Notes: generated by a model not told the origin, from the sequence alone. Counted from the first letter of the stretch, positions 1-8,898 are shown. The stretch is DNA of 64,000 nucleotides from an uncultured Collinsella sp. (GCA_959599635.1 CAUGJN010000001.1:16830-80829); one strand, 5' to 3'. A program made the numbers and translations.

Positions 1-389
1 TGGGCGAGAACATCGTCAAGGCCATTCGCACGCCTGTTGACGAGCGCTGCTGGCTGGGCGATCCGGATGACGGCGTGTGTCCCAACTGCCACAGCTCCCT
101 GGTGTACCCCGGCGACAAGCATTGGGATGGGGTCGAGTTTCCCTGGGAGTGTGCGGTCTGCGGCGCGGGCGGCGATATCGTAACCGACGAGCGCACCGGT
201 CGCCCCAAGCTCAAGATTGCCGAGAACGGCCTGATTCGCGACCGCAACGACGACCACGCGCGCGCCGAGCACCTCAACGAGATCAACAAGACCCGCGACG
301 AGTTCTTCGCCCATATGGACGAAGTAAAGCCGCTCATGGAAAAGTACGCCAAGATGACGTTCCCCACGCTGGAGATTAAGCGCGACTAG
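1..389 (+). CDS. Flavodoxin/NADPH-dependent FMN reductase-like protein, C-terminal part (cut by window edge)
   Basis: The reading frame is open from the window edge (first full codon at base 3) to the TAG at 387-389, so this is the last 128 residues of a longer protein. Two CxxC pairs (CPNCH, then CAVCG about 24 residues later) form a zinc-ribbon or rubredoxin-like module, followed by a charged helical tail. I recall this type of tail on flavodoxin-family or iron-sulfur flavoproteins of Coriobacteriia, but the flavin domain lies outside the window, so the family call is tentative. A GTG at 75 could be taken as a start, but the frame runs through it and no ribosome site precedes it. The gene ends 22 bases before the stop of the convergent PucR-type gene. 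Confidence 0.5.
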   Translation, partial: GENIVKAIRTPVDERCWLGDPDDGVCPNCHSSLVYPGDKHWDGVEFPWECAVCGAGGDIVTDERTGRPKLKIAENGLIRDRNDDHARAEHLNEINKTRDEFFAHMDEVKPLMEKYAKMTFPTLEIKRD

Positions 390-411
390 TTTTGCCCAAG
401 CCCCGCCCGGC

Positions 412-1725
412 CTACTTGCGGCAGTGCAGGTCGGCGCTGGTGCGGGGCTTAATCCTCGGCTCAAGAAAGCCAAGGTAGATTAGGGTGCGAATCGAGAGGT
501 GGAACAAAAAGAGGTCCTCTCCCGATGCCAAGTCGTTACCGGTGATTTCCTTTATGCGGTTAATGCGATAGAGCAGCGTGTTTTTGTGAAGCGACAAGAT
601 CGCGGCGGTGCGCACCGTGTTACAGCTGTGCTGCATAAAGGCAAAGAGCGTCTCGACCAGCTCGGAATCGTGCGACTGGTCATGCTTCCAAAGTGCCCAG
701 ATTGCCGGATGGCAGTAGTTTATAAGGTTGATGCGGTCGTTGCAGATGTCGAGCATTTCCATGTAGGTGTATTCGCAATAGCGATACACATGGGTGTCTT
801 CGAGGATTTTGGTAAAGGTCGAGCCGTATCGAATGGCGGCGCGTGCCTGATTGAGGTGCGAACGCACATCGGTTGCCTGGGAAAACTCGTTGCTGATGCC
901 AATGAACAAATTGTTCGTGGCAGCAACGCGGGCAAGGATCGCCTCATCGTTGGCGGGTAGCTGCGTGGAGGGCGGACGGCTTACCAGCGCCACGAGCTCA
1001 CCTTCGTACATGGTGATAAGGCTATGGTGCAGTAGCGGCTGCAATTGTCCTCGGATGCTCTCCGCCTCGCGCGCCTCGAGCTGGGAATCTTTTTTGAGCA
1101 GGCATACAACGTAGAGGGCGGGAAGCGGCGCAAAGCCGACGAGCTGCATTTTGCGTGTGCAGGTGATGGGGTTGGGGATTTCGTCGTCCAGGAGGCGCGA
1201 GAGAAAATATGGCCCCTGTTGCGGGCCGCCCAACGAAAGAAAGCCGCCTTTCTGCAGTTCTTGCGCGAGCAGTCGGACAAAGAACTCAAAGACCTCGCGA
1301 TCGCTATCGCCAAAGGCGTGATTGCGTTCGATCATCATCGCCCGGCCCAGACACGTGCCGTGCACCTTGATCGCATCGGTCATGGTGTTGAGGCGGAACA
1401 TGTCGTTATAGCGTGTAAGCGGGCCTGTCGAGCGGGCAATCTCCTCGTCTAAGCCGCATTTGATGATGTATCGCACGGCTTCGTCCTGCAGCATGTCACC
1501 TTCGGAGAGCTCGGCGCGGGTGATGGCTGCAAAGGGGGAGTCGTCGTCATCGTCGAGCTCAAAGCCGCCGCGGGCGGCATAGCGGTACACGGGATCGACG
1601 ACGAGCACCGGGTTGTCCATAGCGGCAGAGGCCGTTTGCGTGAGGCTCTTGAGCCCCGCGTCGCTCAAGAGCGCCTCGAGCAGCGCTTGCTTTGCGGTAG
1701 ACGTATCGGTGGTACTCGGTTGCAT
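412..1725 (-). CDS. PucR/CdaR-type transcriptional regulator
   Basis: This 437-residue protein carries a PucR-type C-terminal helix-turn-helix (around residues 360-425), recognisable from TAAILSLHKNTLLYRINRIKEIT-like sequence followed by a hydrophobic helix. The middle (about 170-330) looks like the GGDEF-related region of CdaR/PucR regulators. The N-terminal 150 residues have no domain I can name. The start at 1725 is preceded by AGAAGGGA. It is transcribed away from the oxidoreductase at 2223, across a 497-bp spacer that holds three tandem palindromes, so it may control that enzyme. PucR-family proteins usually sense a catabolic substrate. The ligand here is unknown. Confidence 0.8.
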   Translation of the reverse strand: MQPSTTDTSTAKQALLEALLSDAGLKSLTQTASAAMDNPVLVVDPVYRYAARGGFELDDDDDSPFAAITRAELSEGDMLQDEAVRYIIKCGLDEEIARSTGPLTRYNDMFRLNTMTDAIKVHGTCLGRAMMIERNHAFGDSDREVFEFFVRLLAQELQKGGFLSLGGPQQGPYFLSRLLDDEIPNPITCTRKMQLVGFAPLPALYVVCLLKKDSQLEAREAESIRGQLQPLLHHSLITMYEGELVALVSRPPSTQLPANDEAILARVAATNNLFIGISNEFSQATDVRSHLNQARAAIRYGSTFTKILEDTHVYRYCEYTYMEMLDICNDRINLINYCHPAIWALWKHDQSHDSELVETLFAFMQHSCNTVRTAAILSLHKNTLLYRINRIKEITGNDLASGEDLFLFHLSIRTLIYLGFLEPRIKPRTSADLHCRK

Positions 1726-1862
1726 GGGTGTCCCTTCTGCCGCGTCTTCGCCGTAGTCGACGCGTGACCAAATTATTATTGCAGGCTGTGCAGTATTAGG
1801 TTGTTTAAAAAGGTGAGTGTGGCGGTCGTTTCCTCGAACGGGGTGGCGCTGTTGTTGGAGAA

Positions 1863-2082
1863 TGTCTCGATCTGTAACAGGTGGGTCCGGTTTTGGTCTG
1901 TAGTTGTTACAGATTGAGATGTTTCGGCAGGACGGTCTTCGTTTGTCTAAATCTGTAACACGAGGGACGGTTTTTACTGAGTAACTGTTACAGATCTAGA
2001 TCTTTCGGCAGGCTAGATTGGTTTGTCTCAATCTGTAACAGTTGCTCGGCAAAATAGGGCCTTACTGTTACAGATCGAGACA
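1863..2082. repeat. Three tandem ~80-bp palindromic units (TCTGTAACA/TGTTACAGA family)
   Basis: Three units start at 1863, 1944 and 2024, a period of 80-81 bp. Each begins with TGTCT(C/A)(G/A)ATCTGTAACA and ends with the inverted TGTTACAGAT(T/C)(G/T)AGA arm 20-30 bases later. The units are joined by a conserved TTTCGGCAGG spacer (1922-1931 and 2003-2012). The same family recurs as two units at 51852-51990. The rest of the 1726-2222 gap is the promoter side of the two divergent genes, and I see no gene in it. The arms would form strong hairpins in RNA or cruciforms in DNA. Function is unknown. Confidence 0.85.
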
Positions 2083-2222
2083 AACCACCAGCCCGCCCAG
2101 CCCCATCCACCAGCCCTCACCTGCTATCCGCCGATTTACGTTGCGCCCCCGTGCCCCTATGCCATATCCTCTAGACAACTACGCGGCAACATCGCCGCCG
2201 CGCCTACAAGAGAGGAATATCC

Positions 2223-4253
2223 ATGACCGCACCTGCATCCAAACTGCTCCAGCCCATTACGGTTGGCCCCCTTGAGCTCAAGAACCGCATTATGTTCCCG
2301 CCGCTTACCACCGGCTACGAGGAGCGCGACGGTTCCATTGGCGAGCGCAGCCTGGCTTTTTACGAGCGCCTGGCCCGTGGCGGCGTGAGCTACATCGTCA
2401 TCGGCGACGTCGCTCCCGTTATGACCGCAAGCCCCACGCCCAAGCTGGCGACCGACGCTCAGATCCCCACGTTTAAGGCGCTGGCCGACGCCGTCCACAG
2501 GCACGGTGCCAAGGTCGCGCTGCAGCTGTTCCACCCCGAGTACGACGTGCCCGGCGTCGGCCGCATGGTCATGGGTTCCATGGCCGCCGCCAAGGCCGCG
2601 CAGGAGGCCAAGGCCGCCGGCGACGAGGAGACCTTTGCCGCCAAGATGGCCGAGTCCAACGAGATCCGCAACCAGGCATACGCCAAGCTGCACCACGACA
2701 TGCAGCACTTTGTGAACGAGGCCACCGTGGAGCAACTCACCCAGATCAAGGAGGCTATCGCCGCCTCGGCCGCTCGCGCACAGCAGGCCGGGATCGATGC
2801 CATCGAGGTCCACGGCGACCGCCTGGTGGGTTCGCTGTGCTCGGCCATCCTCAACAAGCGCACCGACGAGTACGGTGGCTCGTTCGAGAACCGCGTTCGC
2901 TACGCGCTCGAGGTCGTCGCCGCCATTAAGGAAGCCGCACCGCAGCTGATGGTGGAGTACAAGCTCCCCGTGATCATGGAGAACCCCGACGGCACACCGC
3001 GCGGCAAGGGCGGCCTGCAGCCCGACGAGGCCTGCGAGTTCGCCAAGCTGCTCGAGGGCGCCGGCATCGACATGATTCAGGTGGCGCAGGCAAACCACAC
3101 CGGCAACATGGGCGACACCATTCCGCCCATGGGCGCCATGCCCTACAACTGGACGCTGCCCGTGGCAGAGCGCGTCAAGGCCCTGGTCTCCGTGCCGGTG
3201 GCAACCGTCGGCCGCGTTGTCTCGGTCGAGGCGGGCGAGAAGATCCTGGAAGACGGTTCGGCCGACATCGTCGCGTACGGCCGCTCGCTCATGTGCGATC
3301 CCGACATTGCGCTCAAGGCCGCCACGGGCGAGCCCATCCGCGAGTGCCTCAACTGCAACAAGGGCTGCGTCGACGCGATCCAAAACCGTCAGTACATCTC
3401 GTGCGTGCTCAATGCCGAGAACGGCGACGAGGCGACCGTCGCCATTAAGCCGGGCGAGGGTGACAAGAAGATCGCCGTGGTGGGCGGCGGTATTGCCGGC
3501 CTGGAGGCCGCGCGCGTGGCGGCCAAGCGCGGCTACGACGTGACCGTCTACGAGGCGAGCGACCATCTGGGCGGCCAGATTGTGCTGGCGGCCGCGCCTC
3601 CGCGCAAGGACGAGATCATGCGCTCGGTGGAGTACTACGAGAAGATTCTGCCCGGCCTGGGCGTGAAGGTCGAGCTCAACCACGCCGCTACGGCCGAGGA
3701 TCTCAACGCCGCCGACGCCGCGATTGTGGCTGTGGGCGCGCACGACGTGGTCATCCCCGTTCCGGGTGCCGACTCGGACAAGGTCGTCTCGAGCTGGGAC
3801 GTGCTGGCCGGCAAGGCGGAGCTTACGGGCCGCGTCGCCGTTATCGGCGGCGGCCTGGTGGGCACCGAGACTGCCGAGTACCTGCTGCAGCACGGCTGCG
3901 AGGTGGCGATCGTCGAGATGCTCGACAAGATTGCCGCAGGCGAGTCCGAGACCATTCTGCCGCTGATCATGAGCGACTTTGCCGCCCACAACGTGGAACA
4001 GCACGTTAAGACCCGCCTGACCGCCATTACCGACGAGGGCGTGGAGGCCGTGCACACCACCGAGGACGGTGCCGAGGAGCCGGTGAAGATCGCCTGCGAT
4101 TACGTGGTGATGGCCGTGGGCTCCAAGGCCAACGCGTTTGACCTGGATGGCGTGACGGTGCCCGTGACCTGCGTGGGCGACTGCTCGGGCGAGCGCACCG
4201 CCGACATCGCGAGCGCCATTCGCACGGCGTATCATGCGGCCAACGAGCTGTAG
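2223..4253 (+). CDS. Old-yellow-enzyme family NAD(P)/FAD/FMN/4Fe-4S oxidoreductase
   Basis: The 676-residue protein has the three-part layout of 2,4-dienoyl-CoA reductase, 2-enoate reductase and BaiCD/BaiH. An FMN TIM barrel spans residues 1 to about 350 and includes the TDEYGGSFENR signature near 220. A 4Fe-4S site is formed by C375, C378, C382 and C394. FAD- and NAD-binding folds follow, with GGGIAGLEAAR from about 421 and GGGLVGTETAEY further on. Such enzymes reduce activated C=C bonds of enoates, bile-acid intermediates or dietary compounds, in the cytoplasm. The substrate cannot be read from sequence. AGAGAGGA precedes the ATG. It stands alone, opposite the PucR-type gene, and ends at a strong terminator. 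Confidence 0.88.
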   Translation: MTAPASKLLQPITVGPLELKNRIMFPPLTTGYEERDGSIGERSLAFYERLARGGVSYIVIGDVAPVMTASPTPKLATDAQIPTFKALADAVHRHGAKVALQLFHPEYDVPGVGRMVMGSMAAAKAAQEAKAAGDEETFAAKMAESNEIRNQAYAKLHHDMQHFVNEATVEQLTQIKEAIAASAARAQQAGIDAIEVHGDRLVGSLCSAILNKRTDEYGGSFENRVRYALEVVAAIKEAAPQLMVEYKLPVIMENPDGTPRGKGGLQPDEACEFAKLLEGAGIDMIQVAQANHTGNMGDTIPPMGAMPYNWTLPVAERVKALVSVPVATVGRVVSVEAGEKILEDGSADIVAYGRSLMCDPDIALKAATGEPIRECLNCNKGCVDAIQNRQYISCVLNAENGDEATVAIKPGEGDKKIAVVGGGIAGLEAARVAAKRGYDVTVYEASDHLGGQIVLAAAPPRKDEIMRSVEYYEKILPGLGVKVELNHAATAEDLNAADAAIVAVGAHDVVIPVPGADSDKVVSSWDVLAGKAELTGRVAVIGGGLVGTETAEYLLQHGCEVAIVEMLDKIAAGESETILPLIMSDFAAHNVEQHVKTRLTAITDEGVEAVHTTEDGAEEPVKIACDYVVMAVGSKANAFDLDGVTVPVTCVGDCSGERTADIASAIRTAYHAANEL

Positions 4254-4330
4254 CTGAACATCGCGGCCAGGCGGGACGGTAGCACGGATCCGTCTCGCCC
4301 GGCTGTGTCCCGTCGGGTGTCAACCGGTGC

Positions 4331-4364
4331 GGGGCCTGCAAGCGCAGCAGGCCCCGCCCTTTTT
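4331..4364 (+). terminator. Rho-independent terminator of the oxidoreductase gene
   Basis: A perfect 9-bp GC-rich stem (4331-4339 with 4347-4355) closes a 7-base loop and is followed by GCCCTTTTT. Confidence 0.88.
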
Positions 4365-4623
4365 GTTTTGCTCCGGTGGATGGCAATGCGCGGTAATCAT
4401 GAGGAGTAAGGACGTCTACTGCCTTGCCGATTACTCAAAATAATTGGGGGAGGGGTTAATAATCATATCCGCTATAGCAAAGGACATAAAGAGATGCCAA
4501 TTTTGTTGACAAGCGAATGACGATTGGCTGCGAGTCAGCTACCAGCGTAAATAATCGATAAAGAAATGTCGTAAATTGGTGCCAAATGCCCAGATAACAC
4601 CGCGTCTATTTTAATTAACTGCT

Positions 4624-4652
4624 TTGAGCAAACAGTAAAATGCTACTATCTA
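4624..4652 (+). promoter_or_regulatory. Candidate sigma-70 promoter of the orphan HTH gene
   Basis: TTGAGC at 4624-4629 and TATCTA at 4647-4652 are separated by 17 bp, in an AT-rich stretch ending about 40 bp before the start codon. Confidence 0.45.
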
Positions 4653-4693
4653 ACTTGCACGTAAGAAAGCAGATTAACGGTTAAGGCTAAGAA

Positions 4694-5098
4694 GTGGCAG
4701 GTATGTCGGAAGCAACTAGGACTCGCACGCATGCGCCCGAGGTTAGGCAGCGCGCCGTCGAGGTCCTCCAAGAGGGGGTCGGTCATCGCGCCCTCGCCGC
4801 GGAGCTTGGCATTCCCCAGGCCACGGCTCGTCAGTGGGCCCGCGCGTATGCCGTGGGCGGTGCCGACGCCGTTCTCAACGCCGGTTCGCATCATCACACC
4901 TATTCGTACGAAGTTAAGCTCGCCGTGGTCAAGGACCGCTTGGAAAACGGCTTAACGGTTCGCGAGGCCATGATCAAGCACAAGATTCCCAGCGAGTCTT
5001 CGGTCAAGGCTTGGTGCCGCCAGTATCGCGAGAGCGGTGAGTCCGCGCTGGTTGATAAGCCGCGCGGTCGCAAGCCGCGCGTTAAAAAAGCGGAATAG
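4694..5098 (+). CDS. Orphan double helix-turn-helix protein, IS3 OrfA-like
   Basis: This 134-residue basic protein contains two consecutive helix-turn-helix units of the transposase OrfA/InsJ type. The first is around residues 14-60 (HRALAAELGIPQATARQWAR), the second around 74-120. It ends in a basic KPRGRKPRVKKAE tail. Such proteins normally pair with a DDE transposase OrfB. Neither forward frame downstream encodes one, and no terminal inverted repeats are evident, so it is either an insertion-sequence remnant or a domesticated DNA-binding protein. The GTG at 4694 has AAGG 7 bases upstream; an ATG at 4703 is the alternative start and has a poorer ribosome site. Confidence 0.65.
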   Translation: MAGMSEATRTRTHAPEVRQRAVEVLQEGVGHRALAAELGIPQATARQWARAYAVGGADAVLNAGSHHHTYSYEVKLAVVKDRLENGLTVREAMIKHKIPSESSVKAWCRQYRESGESALVDKPRGRKPRVKKAE

Positions 5099-5108
5099 CG
5101 AACGGGAT

Positions 5109-5134
5109 GGTGCACCCACAGGGGCGCATTTTTC
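5109..5134 (+). terminator. Weak terminator-like hairpin after the orphan HTH gene
   Basis: TGCACCC and GGGGCGCA can pair with one interruption around an ACA loop, followed by TTTTTC. No gene is seen in the remaining 250 bases before the hydrogenase operon. Confidence 0.35.
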
Positions 5135-5385
5135 TTGCCGCGCCAACTTTTTGGACCGTCGTGAGCCTACTGGAACATCCTCCAAAGTGGTTAATAAACC
5201 GCGCGCAGTGGCCCGTGCGCCCGCCGCCGCGATAGGGGGAGCGTCGCCTCTCTGCTCCAAAGCGGACAGACTCGTTACCCCGTACGCCTAAAACTCCCCA
5301 GTTGACCGAAAACCCGCCGCCGCTACTCCTCAACTGAGCTATAACGTTAAACAATTGCAGCGTTTTTGCATGGGGGAGTGATGGT

Positions 5386-8268
5386 ATGACGCTACTGTAT
5401 TTCCTTACCCTGTTTCCGCTGGTACCGGCGCTGGGCATGCTGCTCGTGCGCGGTGACCGCGCCCGCGATGCGGTGGGGCTCATAGGCTCTGGCATCATTA
5501 TGGCGGTGACGGTTGTAGTCGCCGTCATGTTTTTTGGCACGGGCCCGCAGAGCTTCGAGGTTGCCCCCGGCACCTCGCATGTGCTCTCGATCATCAGCTC
5601 CGTCATCGACGTGATCCTGTGCGCCGTCATCCTGTACAACGCGCGTAAATATAAGAGCACGCTCACCACGGTGCTCGGCGTGGTGCAGCTGGTGGGTTCG
5701 GTTGCCTTCGCTGCCATGACGCTGCCCGCGGCCGAGGTTGTCACCGCCACGCCGCTCTACCTGGATTACATGAGTGTGATCATGGTCCTCGCCGTCGGCA
5801 TTGTCGGCAGCCTAATCTGCGTGTATGCCCTGGGCTACATGAAGGACTTCCAGGCCCATGACGAGCACGAGGCTGCGCTGCGCGGGCAGACGGCGCCCGA
5901 CCGACGCCCGCAGTTCCTGGCGCTTATGTTCCTGTTCCTCTCGGCCATGTTCGTCATCGTGACGAGCGACAACCTTGAGTGGCTGTTCTGCGGCTGGGAA
6001 ATCACCACCGTGTGCTCGTTCCTCATGATTGGCTACACGCGCACGCCCGAGGCCATCAAGAACGCCTTCACCCAGATCATCCTCAACATGCTGGGCGGTA
6101 TCGCGTTTTTGGTGGGCCTTATGTTCTTGCACGTTAACGGCATGTCGCTGACCATTTCGGGCATGATCGAGCTTTCCGGCGCCGGAACCGCGCAATCCGC
6201 GCTGCTGGTGATGCCGGTCGTTCTGCTGTCGCTCGCCGCACTCACCAAGGCCGCACAGATGCCGTTCCACACTTGGCTGTTGGGTGCCATGGTTGCCCCC
6301 ACGCCCACGAGCGCCCTGCTGCACTCGTCCACCATGGTCAAAGCCGGCGTGTTCCTGATGGTCAAGCTCAGCCCGCTCTATGCCATCTATCCCGTGACCG
6401 GCTTTATGGTCACGAGCGTGGGCGCCATCACGTTTTTGCTCGCTGCCCTCATGGCCATCTCGCAGAGCAACGCCAAACGCGTGCTTGCGTACTCCACCAT
6501 TTCCAACTTGGGCCTTATCAGCGCCTGCCTAGGCGTCGGCGCGCCCGAGGCCGTGTGGGCCGCGATCTTCCTGATCCTGTTCCATACGGTGGCAAAGTCG
6601 CTGCTGTTCCTGTGCGTGGGCACGGCCGAGCATCATATCGGCAGCCGCAATATCGAGGACATGGACGGCATGTTCAGCCGCATGCCGCACCTGACGCGCC
6701 TGATGATGCTGGGCATTATGGGCATGTTCGTGGCCCCGTTTGGCATGCTCGTGTCCAAGTGGGGCGCCCTGGTGGCGTTTGCCCAGACCGGCAACGTGCT
6801 CATGATCATGGTGCTTGCCTTTGGCTCGGCCGCGACGTTCTTCTTCTGGGGCAAGTGGCTTGCCAAGCTTTCGGGCGTCGACCCCACGGCTCAAAACGTT
6901 GAGGTCAATGTCCATAAGACCGAATGGATGGCGCTCAACACCATCGCCGCGCTGCTGATTCTGTGCTGCGTGGCGTTTCCGGTTATCTCGAGCGGTCTGG
7001 TGTCGCCTTACTTGGCCATGGTGTTTGGCCGCGTGCCGTACGTTATTGGCAAGGACTCCATGTATCTGATGGTGGTTATCGTGGCGTTTATCGCCGTGGT
7101 GCTGCTGACTTCATTCCGCGTGAGCAACAAACCGCACGTAAACGTATATCTTTCGGGCGTGGGAACCGACAATTACCGCCATTTCCGCGGCTCGATGGGA
7201 CACGAGGTGAAGGCCGAAAAGCGCAATTGGTACTCGGAGGACGCCCTTGGCGAGAAGCGTATTGGCCCCGCGGGTAGCGTCGTATGCTGCAGCATTATCT
7301 TGTTTGCGCTGCTGTGTTGCGCATGGATTGGGCCCGAGCGGCTTGCCATGAGCGCGCCCTCGGTGCTGCGCGGCAAGTATTTCGAAGGTTCGGGCGTCGT
7401 GGGCATCTTTATTGGCACCGTGGCGTTTGCCTTGCTGGCGCCGCTTGCGGGCGGCTTGATCGACGGCATCGACCGCAAACTTTCGGCTCGCATGCAGGGC
7501 CGCGTGGGCCCGCGCCTGCTGCAGCCCTTCTACGACGTTGCCAAGCTGCTGCGCAAGGCCCCTGCCAGCGTAAACACCATGGACGATACCTATATGGCGT
7601 GCGCGCTCATCTTTACCGTCGTGGGCGGCGGCATCTTTGTGTCGGGCTCCAACACGCTGCTGTGCGCTTTTATGGTGACGCTCGCCGCGATCTTTGTGGT
7701 GCTGGCGTCCGCCTCGACGCAAAGCCCGTTTGCCCAGGTCGGTGCCGACCGCGAGTTGCTGCAGGTCATGAGCTACGAGCCCGCCGTTCTGCTGATGAGC
7801 GTGGGCCTGTACCTTGCCACCGACAGCTTTGATTCCATCGCCGTGACGGGGCAGTCGGCCCCCATCATCGTGTACAGCGCGCCCATTTTCCTGGCGCTGC
7901 TCGCGGTGCTTACCATCAAGCTGCGCAAGTCGCCGTTTGACCTTTCGTACTCGCATCACGCGCATCAGGAGATTGTCCAGGGCGTCGCCACCGAGATGAG
8001 CGGTGGCACGCTGGCCAAGATGACCCTTATGCACTGGTGCGAGACCGTGCTGTTTTTGATGTGGGTGGGCATGTTCTTTGTTTGGGACAACCCGGCGAGC
8101 TGGGTGGTCGCCCTGGTCGTTATGGCCGCGACGTATTTTGTCGAGGTGCTTATCGACAACACCTTCGCACGCAGTACCTGGCGCAGCTGCTTTAAGCTCG
8201 GATGGGGCGTGGCGCTGGTGTTTGGCCTGCTCAACCTTATGCCCATCCTCGTCGACGTGTTTATTTAG
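5386..8268 (+). CDS. Fused EchA-EchB membrane subunit of a group 4 [NiFe] hydrogenase
   Basis: The 960-residue polytopic membrane protein joins two subunits that are usually separate. Residues 1 to about 580 form a NuoL/MrpA/EchA-type proton-translocating antiporter module, with a conserved TKAAQMPFHTWL segment and a lysine- and histidine-containing TM core. A linker around 584-625 leads to a NuoH/EchB/HyfC-type module (about 640-960) with GRVGPRLLQPFYDVAKLL near 690 and the acidic cytoplasmic loop near AQVGADREL. Both modules are full length and no stop or frameshift divides them. The complex couples ferredoxin oxidation and H2 formation to ion pumping. GGGGGAG precedes the ATG, and the next gene begins 12 bases after the stop. 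Confidence 0.88.
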   Translation: MTLLYFLTLFPLVPALGMLLVRGDRARDAVGLIGSGIIMAVTVVVAVMFFGTGPQSFEVAPGTSHVLSIISSVIDVILCAVILYNARKYKSTLTTVLGVVQLVGSVAFAAMTLPAAEVVTATPLYLDYMSVIMVLAVGIVGSLICVYALGYMKDFQAHDEHEAALRGQTAPDRRPQFLALMFLFLSAMFVIVTSDNLEWLFCGWEITTVCSFLMIGYTRTPEAIKNAFTQIILNMLGGIAFLVGLMFLHVNGMSLTISGMIELSGAGTAQSALLVMPVVLLSLAALTKAAQMPFHTWLLGAMVAPTPTSALLHSSTMVKAGVFLMVKLSPLYAIYPVTGFMVTSVGAITFLLAALMAISQSNAKRVLAYSTISNLGLISACLGVGAPEAVWAAIFLILFHTVAKSLLFLCVGTAEHHIGSRNIEDMDGMFSRMPHLTRLMMLGIMGMFVAPFGMLVSKWGALVAFAQTGNVLMIMVLAFGSAATFFFWGKWLAKLSGVDPTAQNVEVNVHKTEWMALNTIAALLILCCVAFPVISSGLVSPYLAMVFGRVPYVIGKDSMYLMVVIVAFIAVVLLTSFRVSNKPHVNVYLSGVGTDNYRHFRGSMGHEVKAEKRNWYSEDALGEKRIGPAGSVVCCSIILFALLCCAWIGPERLAMSAPSVLRGKYFEGSGVVGIFIGTVAFALLAPLAGGLIDGIDRKLSARMQGRVGPRLLQPFYDVAKLLRKAPASVNTMDDTYMACALIFTVVGGGIFVSGSNTLLCAFMVTLAAIFVVLASASTQSPFAQVGADRELLQVMSYEPAVLLMSVGLYLATDSFDSIAVTGQSAPIIVYSAPIFLALLAVLTIKLRKSPFDLSYSHHAHQEIVQGVATEMSGGTLAKMTLMHWCETVLFLMWVGMFFVWDNPASWVVALVVMAATYFVEVLIDNTFARSTWRSCFKLGWGVALVFGLLNLMPILVDVFI

Positions 8269-8280
8269 GAGGCGGCATCC

Positions 8281-8898
8281 ATGGATCATAAAATGTCGCG
8301 CTCGCCGTGGGTTATTCATTACGACGGCTCGAGCTGCAACGGATGCGATATCGAGGTGCTGGCCTCGCTCACGCCGCTGTTCGATGCGGAGCGCTTTGGC
8401 GTGGTCAACACCGGCAACCCCAAGCATGCGGATATCTTTTTGGTGACGGGGTCGGTCAATGCCCAGAACCTGCCCGTCGTGCGCCAGATCTACAGCCAGA
8501 TGCTCGAGCCCAAGTGCGTGGTGGCCTGCGGTGTCTGCGCGTGTTCGGGCGGCGTGTTCCGCGATGCCTACAACGTGATCGGCGGCGTGGACCGCGCGAT
8601 TCCCGTGGACGTGTACGCGCCCGGGTGCGCCATTCGCCCCGAGACGGTGATCGATGCCATCGTGGAGGCGTGCGGCATCCTGGACCAGAAGGAGACCGTG
8701 TTGCGCGCCGGTGGCGATCCGCTCACCGTGGGCGGTGCCGCTACCTGGGACGGTGGCGTTGAGCTGGGCGAGGACGGGTTTGTGGCTGCGGGGGCCGGGA
8801 CTGACGGTGCCGGTGACGCGCCTGCCGGGAAGCCTGCTGCGCCCGCCGCTGGCGACGCACCTGCTGAGACGCCCGCCGCTGCAAAGGAGGCCGAGTAA
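8281..8898 (+). CDS. echC: Ech-type hydrogenase small subunit (EchC/NuoB-like)
   Basis: This is a 205-residue [NiFe] hydrogenase small subunit that holds the proximal 4Fe-4S cluster relaying electrons to the active site. The start SSCNGCDIEVL supplies C19 and C22. CVVACGVCAC supplies C79, C83, C86 and C88, and APGCAIRPE supplies C116, so the four cluster ligands of the NuoB/EchC fold are present. The conserved fold ends near residue 150. The last 50 residues are an Ala/Pro/Gly-rich acidic tail not usual for the family. The stop overlaps the next start (TAATG), implying translational coupling in the operon. Confidence 0.9.
   Translation: MDHKMSRSPWVIHYDGSSCNGCDIEVLASLTPLFDAERFGVVNTGNPKHADIFLVTGSVNAQNLPVVRQIYSQMLEPKCVVACGVCACSGGVFRDAYNVIGGVDRAIPVDVYAPGCAIRPETVIDAIVEACGILDQKETVLRAGGDPLTVGGAATWDGGVELGEDGFVAAGAGTDGAGDAPAGKPAAPAAGDAPAETPAAAKEAE

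Larger units (their letters stand above)
4254..4693. other. 440-bp AT-rich spacer without a gene
   Basis: Apart from the terminator at 4331-4364 and a promoter-like pair near 4624, this stretch has no supported reading frame. It is markedly AT-richer than its surroundings (4430-4690), which fits a regulatory region or a trace of transferred DNA. Confidence 0.6.

Noticed and set aside
1863..2082. CRISPR array from the regular 80-bp repeats
   Set aside because: There are only three units, the repeated parts are inverted arms inside each unit, spacers are not unique 30-mers, and no cas genes are present.
2157..4235. A 692-codon minus-strand frame opposite the oxidoreductase gene
   Set aside because: The product is His/Gly/Val/Leu-rich shadow sequence with no recognisable fold, whereas the plus strand encodes a complete three-domain enzyme.
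5084..5090. AAAAAAG as an IS3-type frameshift site at the end of the orphan HTH gene
   Set aside because: The zero-frame codons (AAA AAA GCG) are not in the phase needed for standard slippage, and neither alternative frame encodes a transposase.
5310..5345. tRNA-like D-arm sequence on the minus strand (AGCTCAGTTGAGGAGT)
   Set aside because: No acceptor stem, anticodon arm or T-arm can be formed around it.
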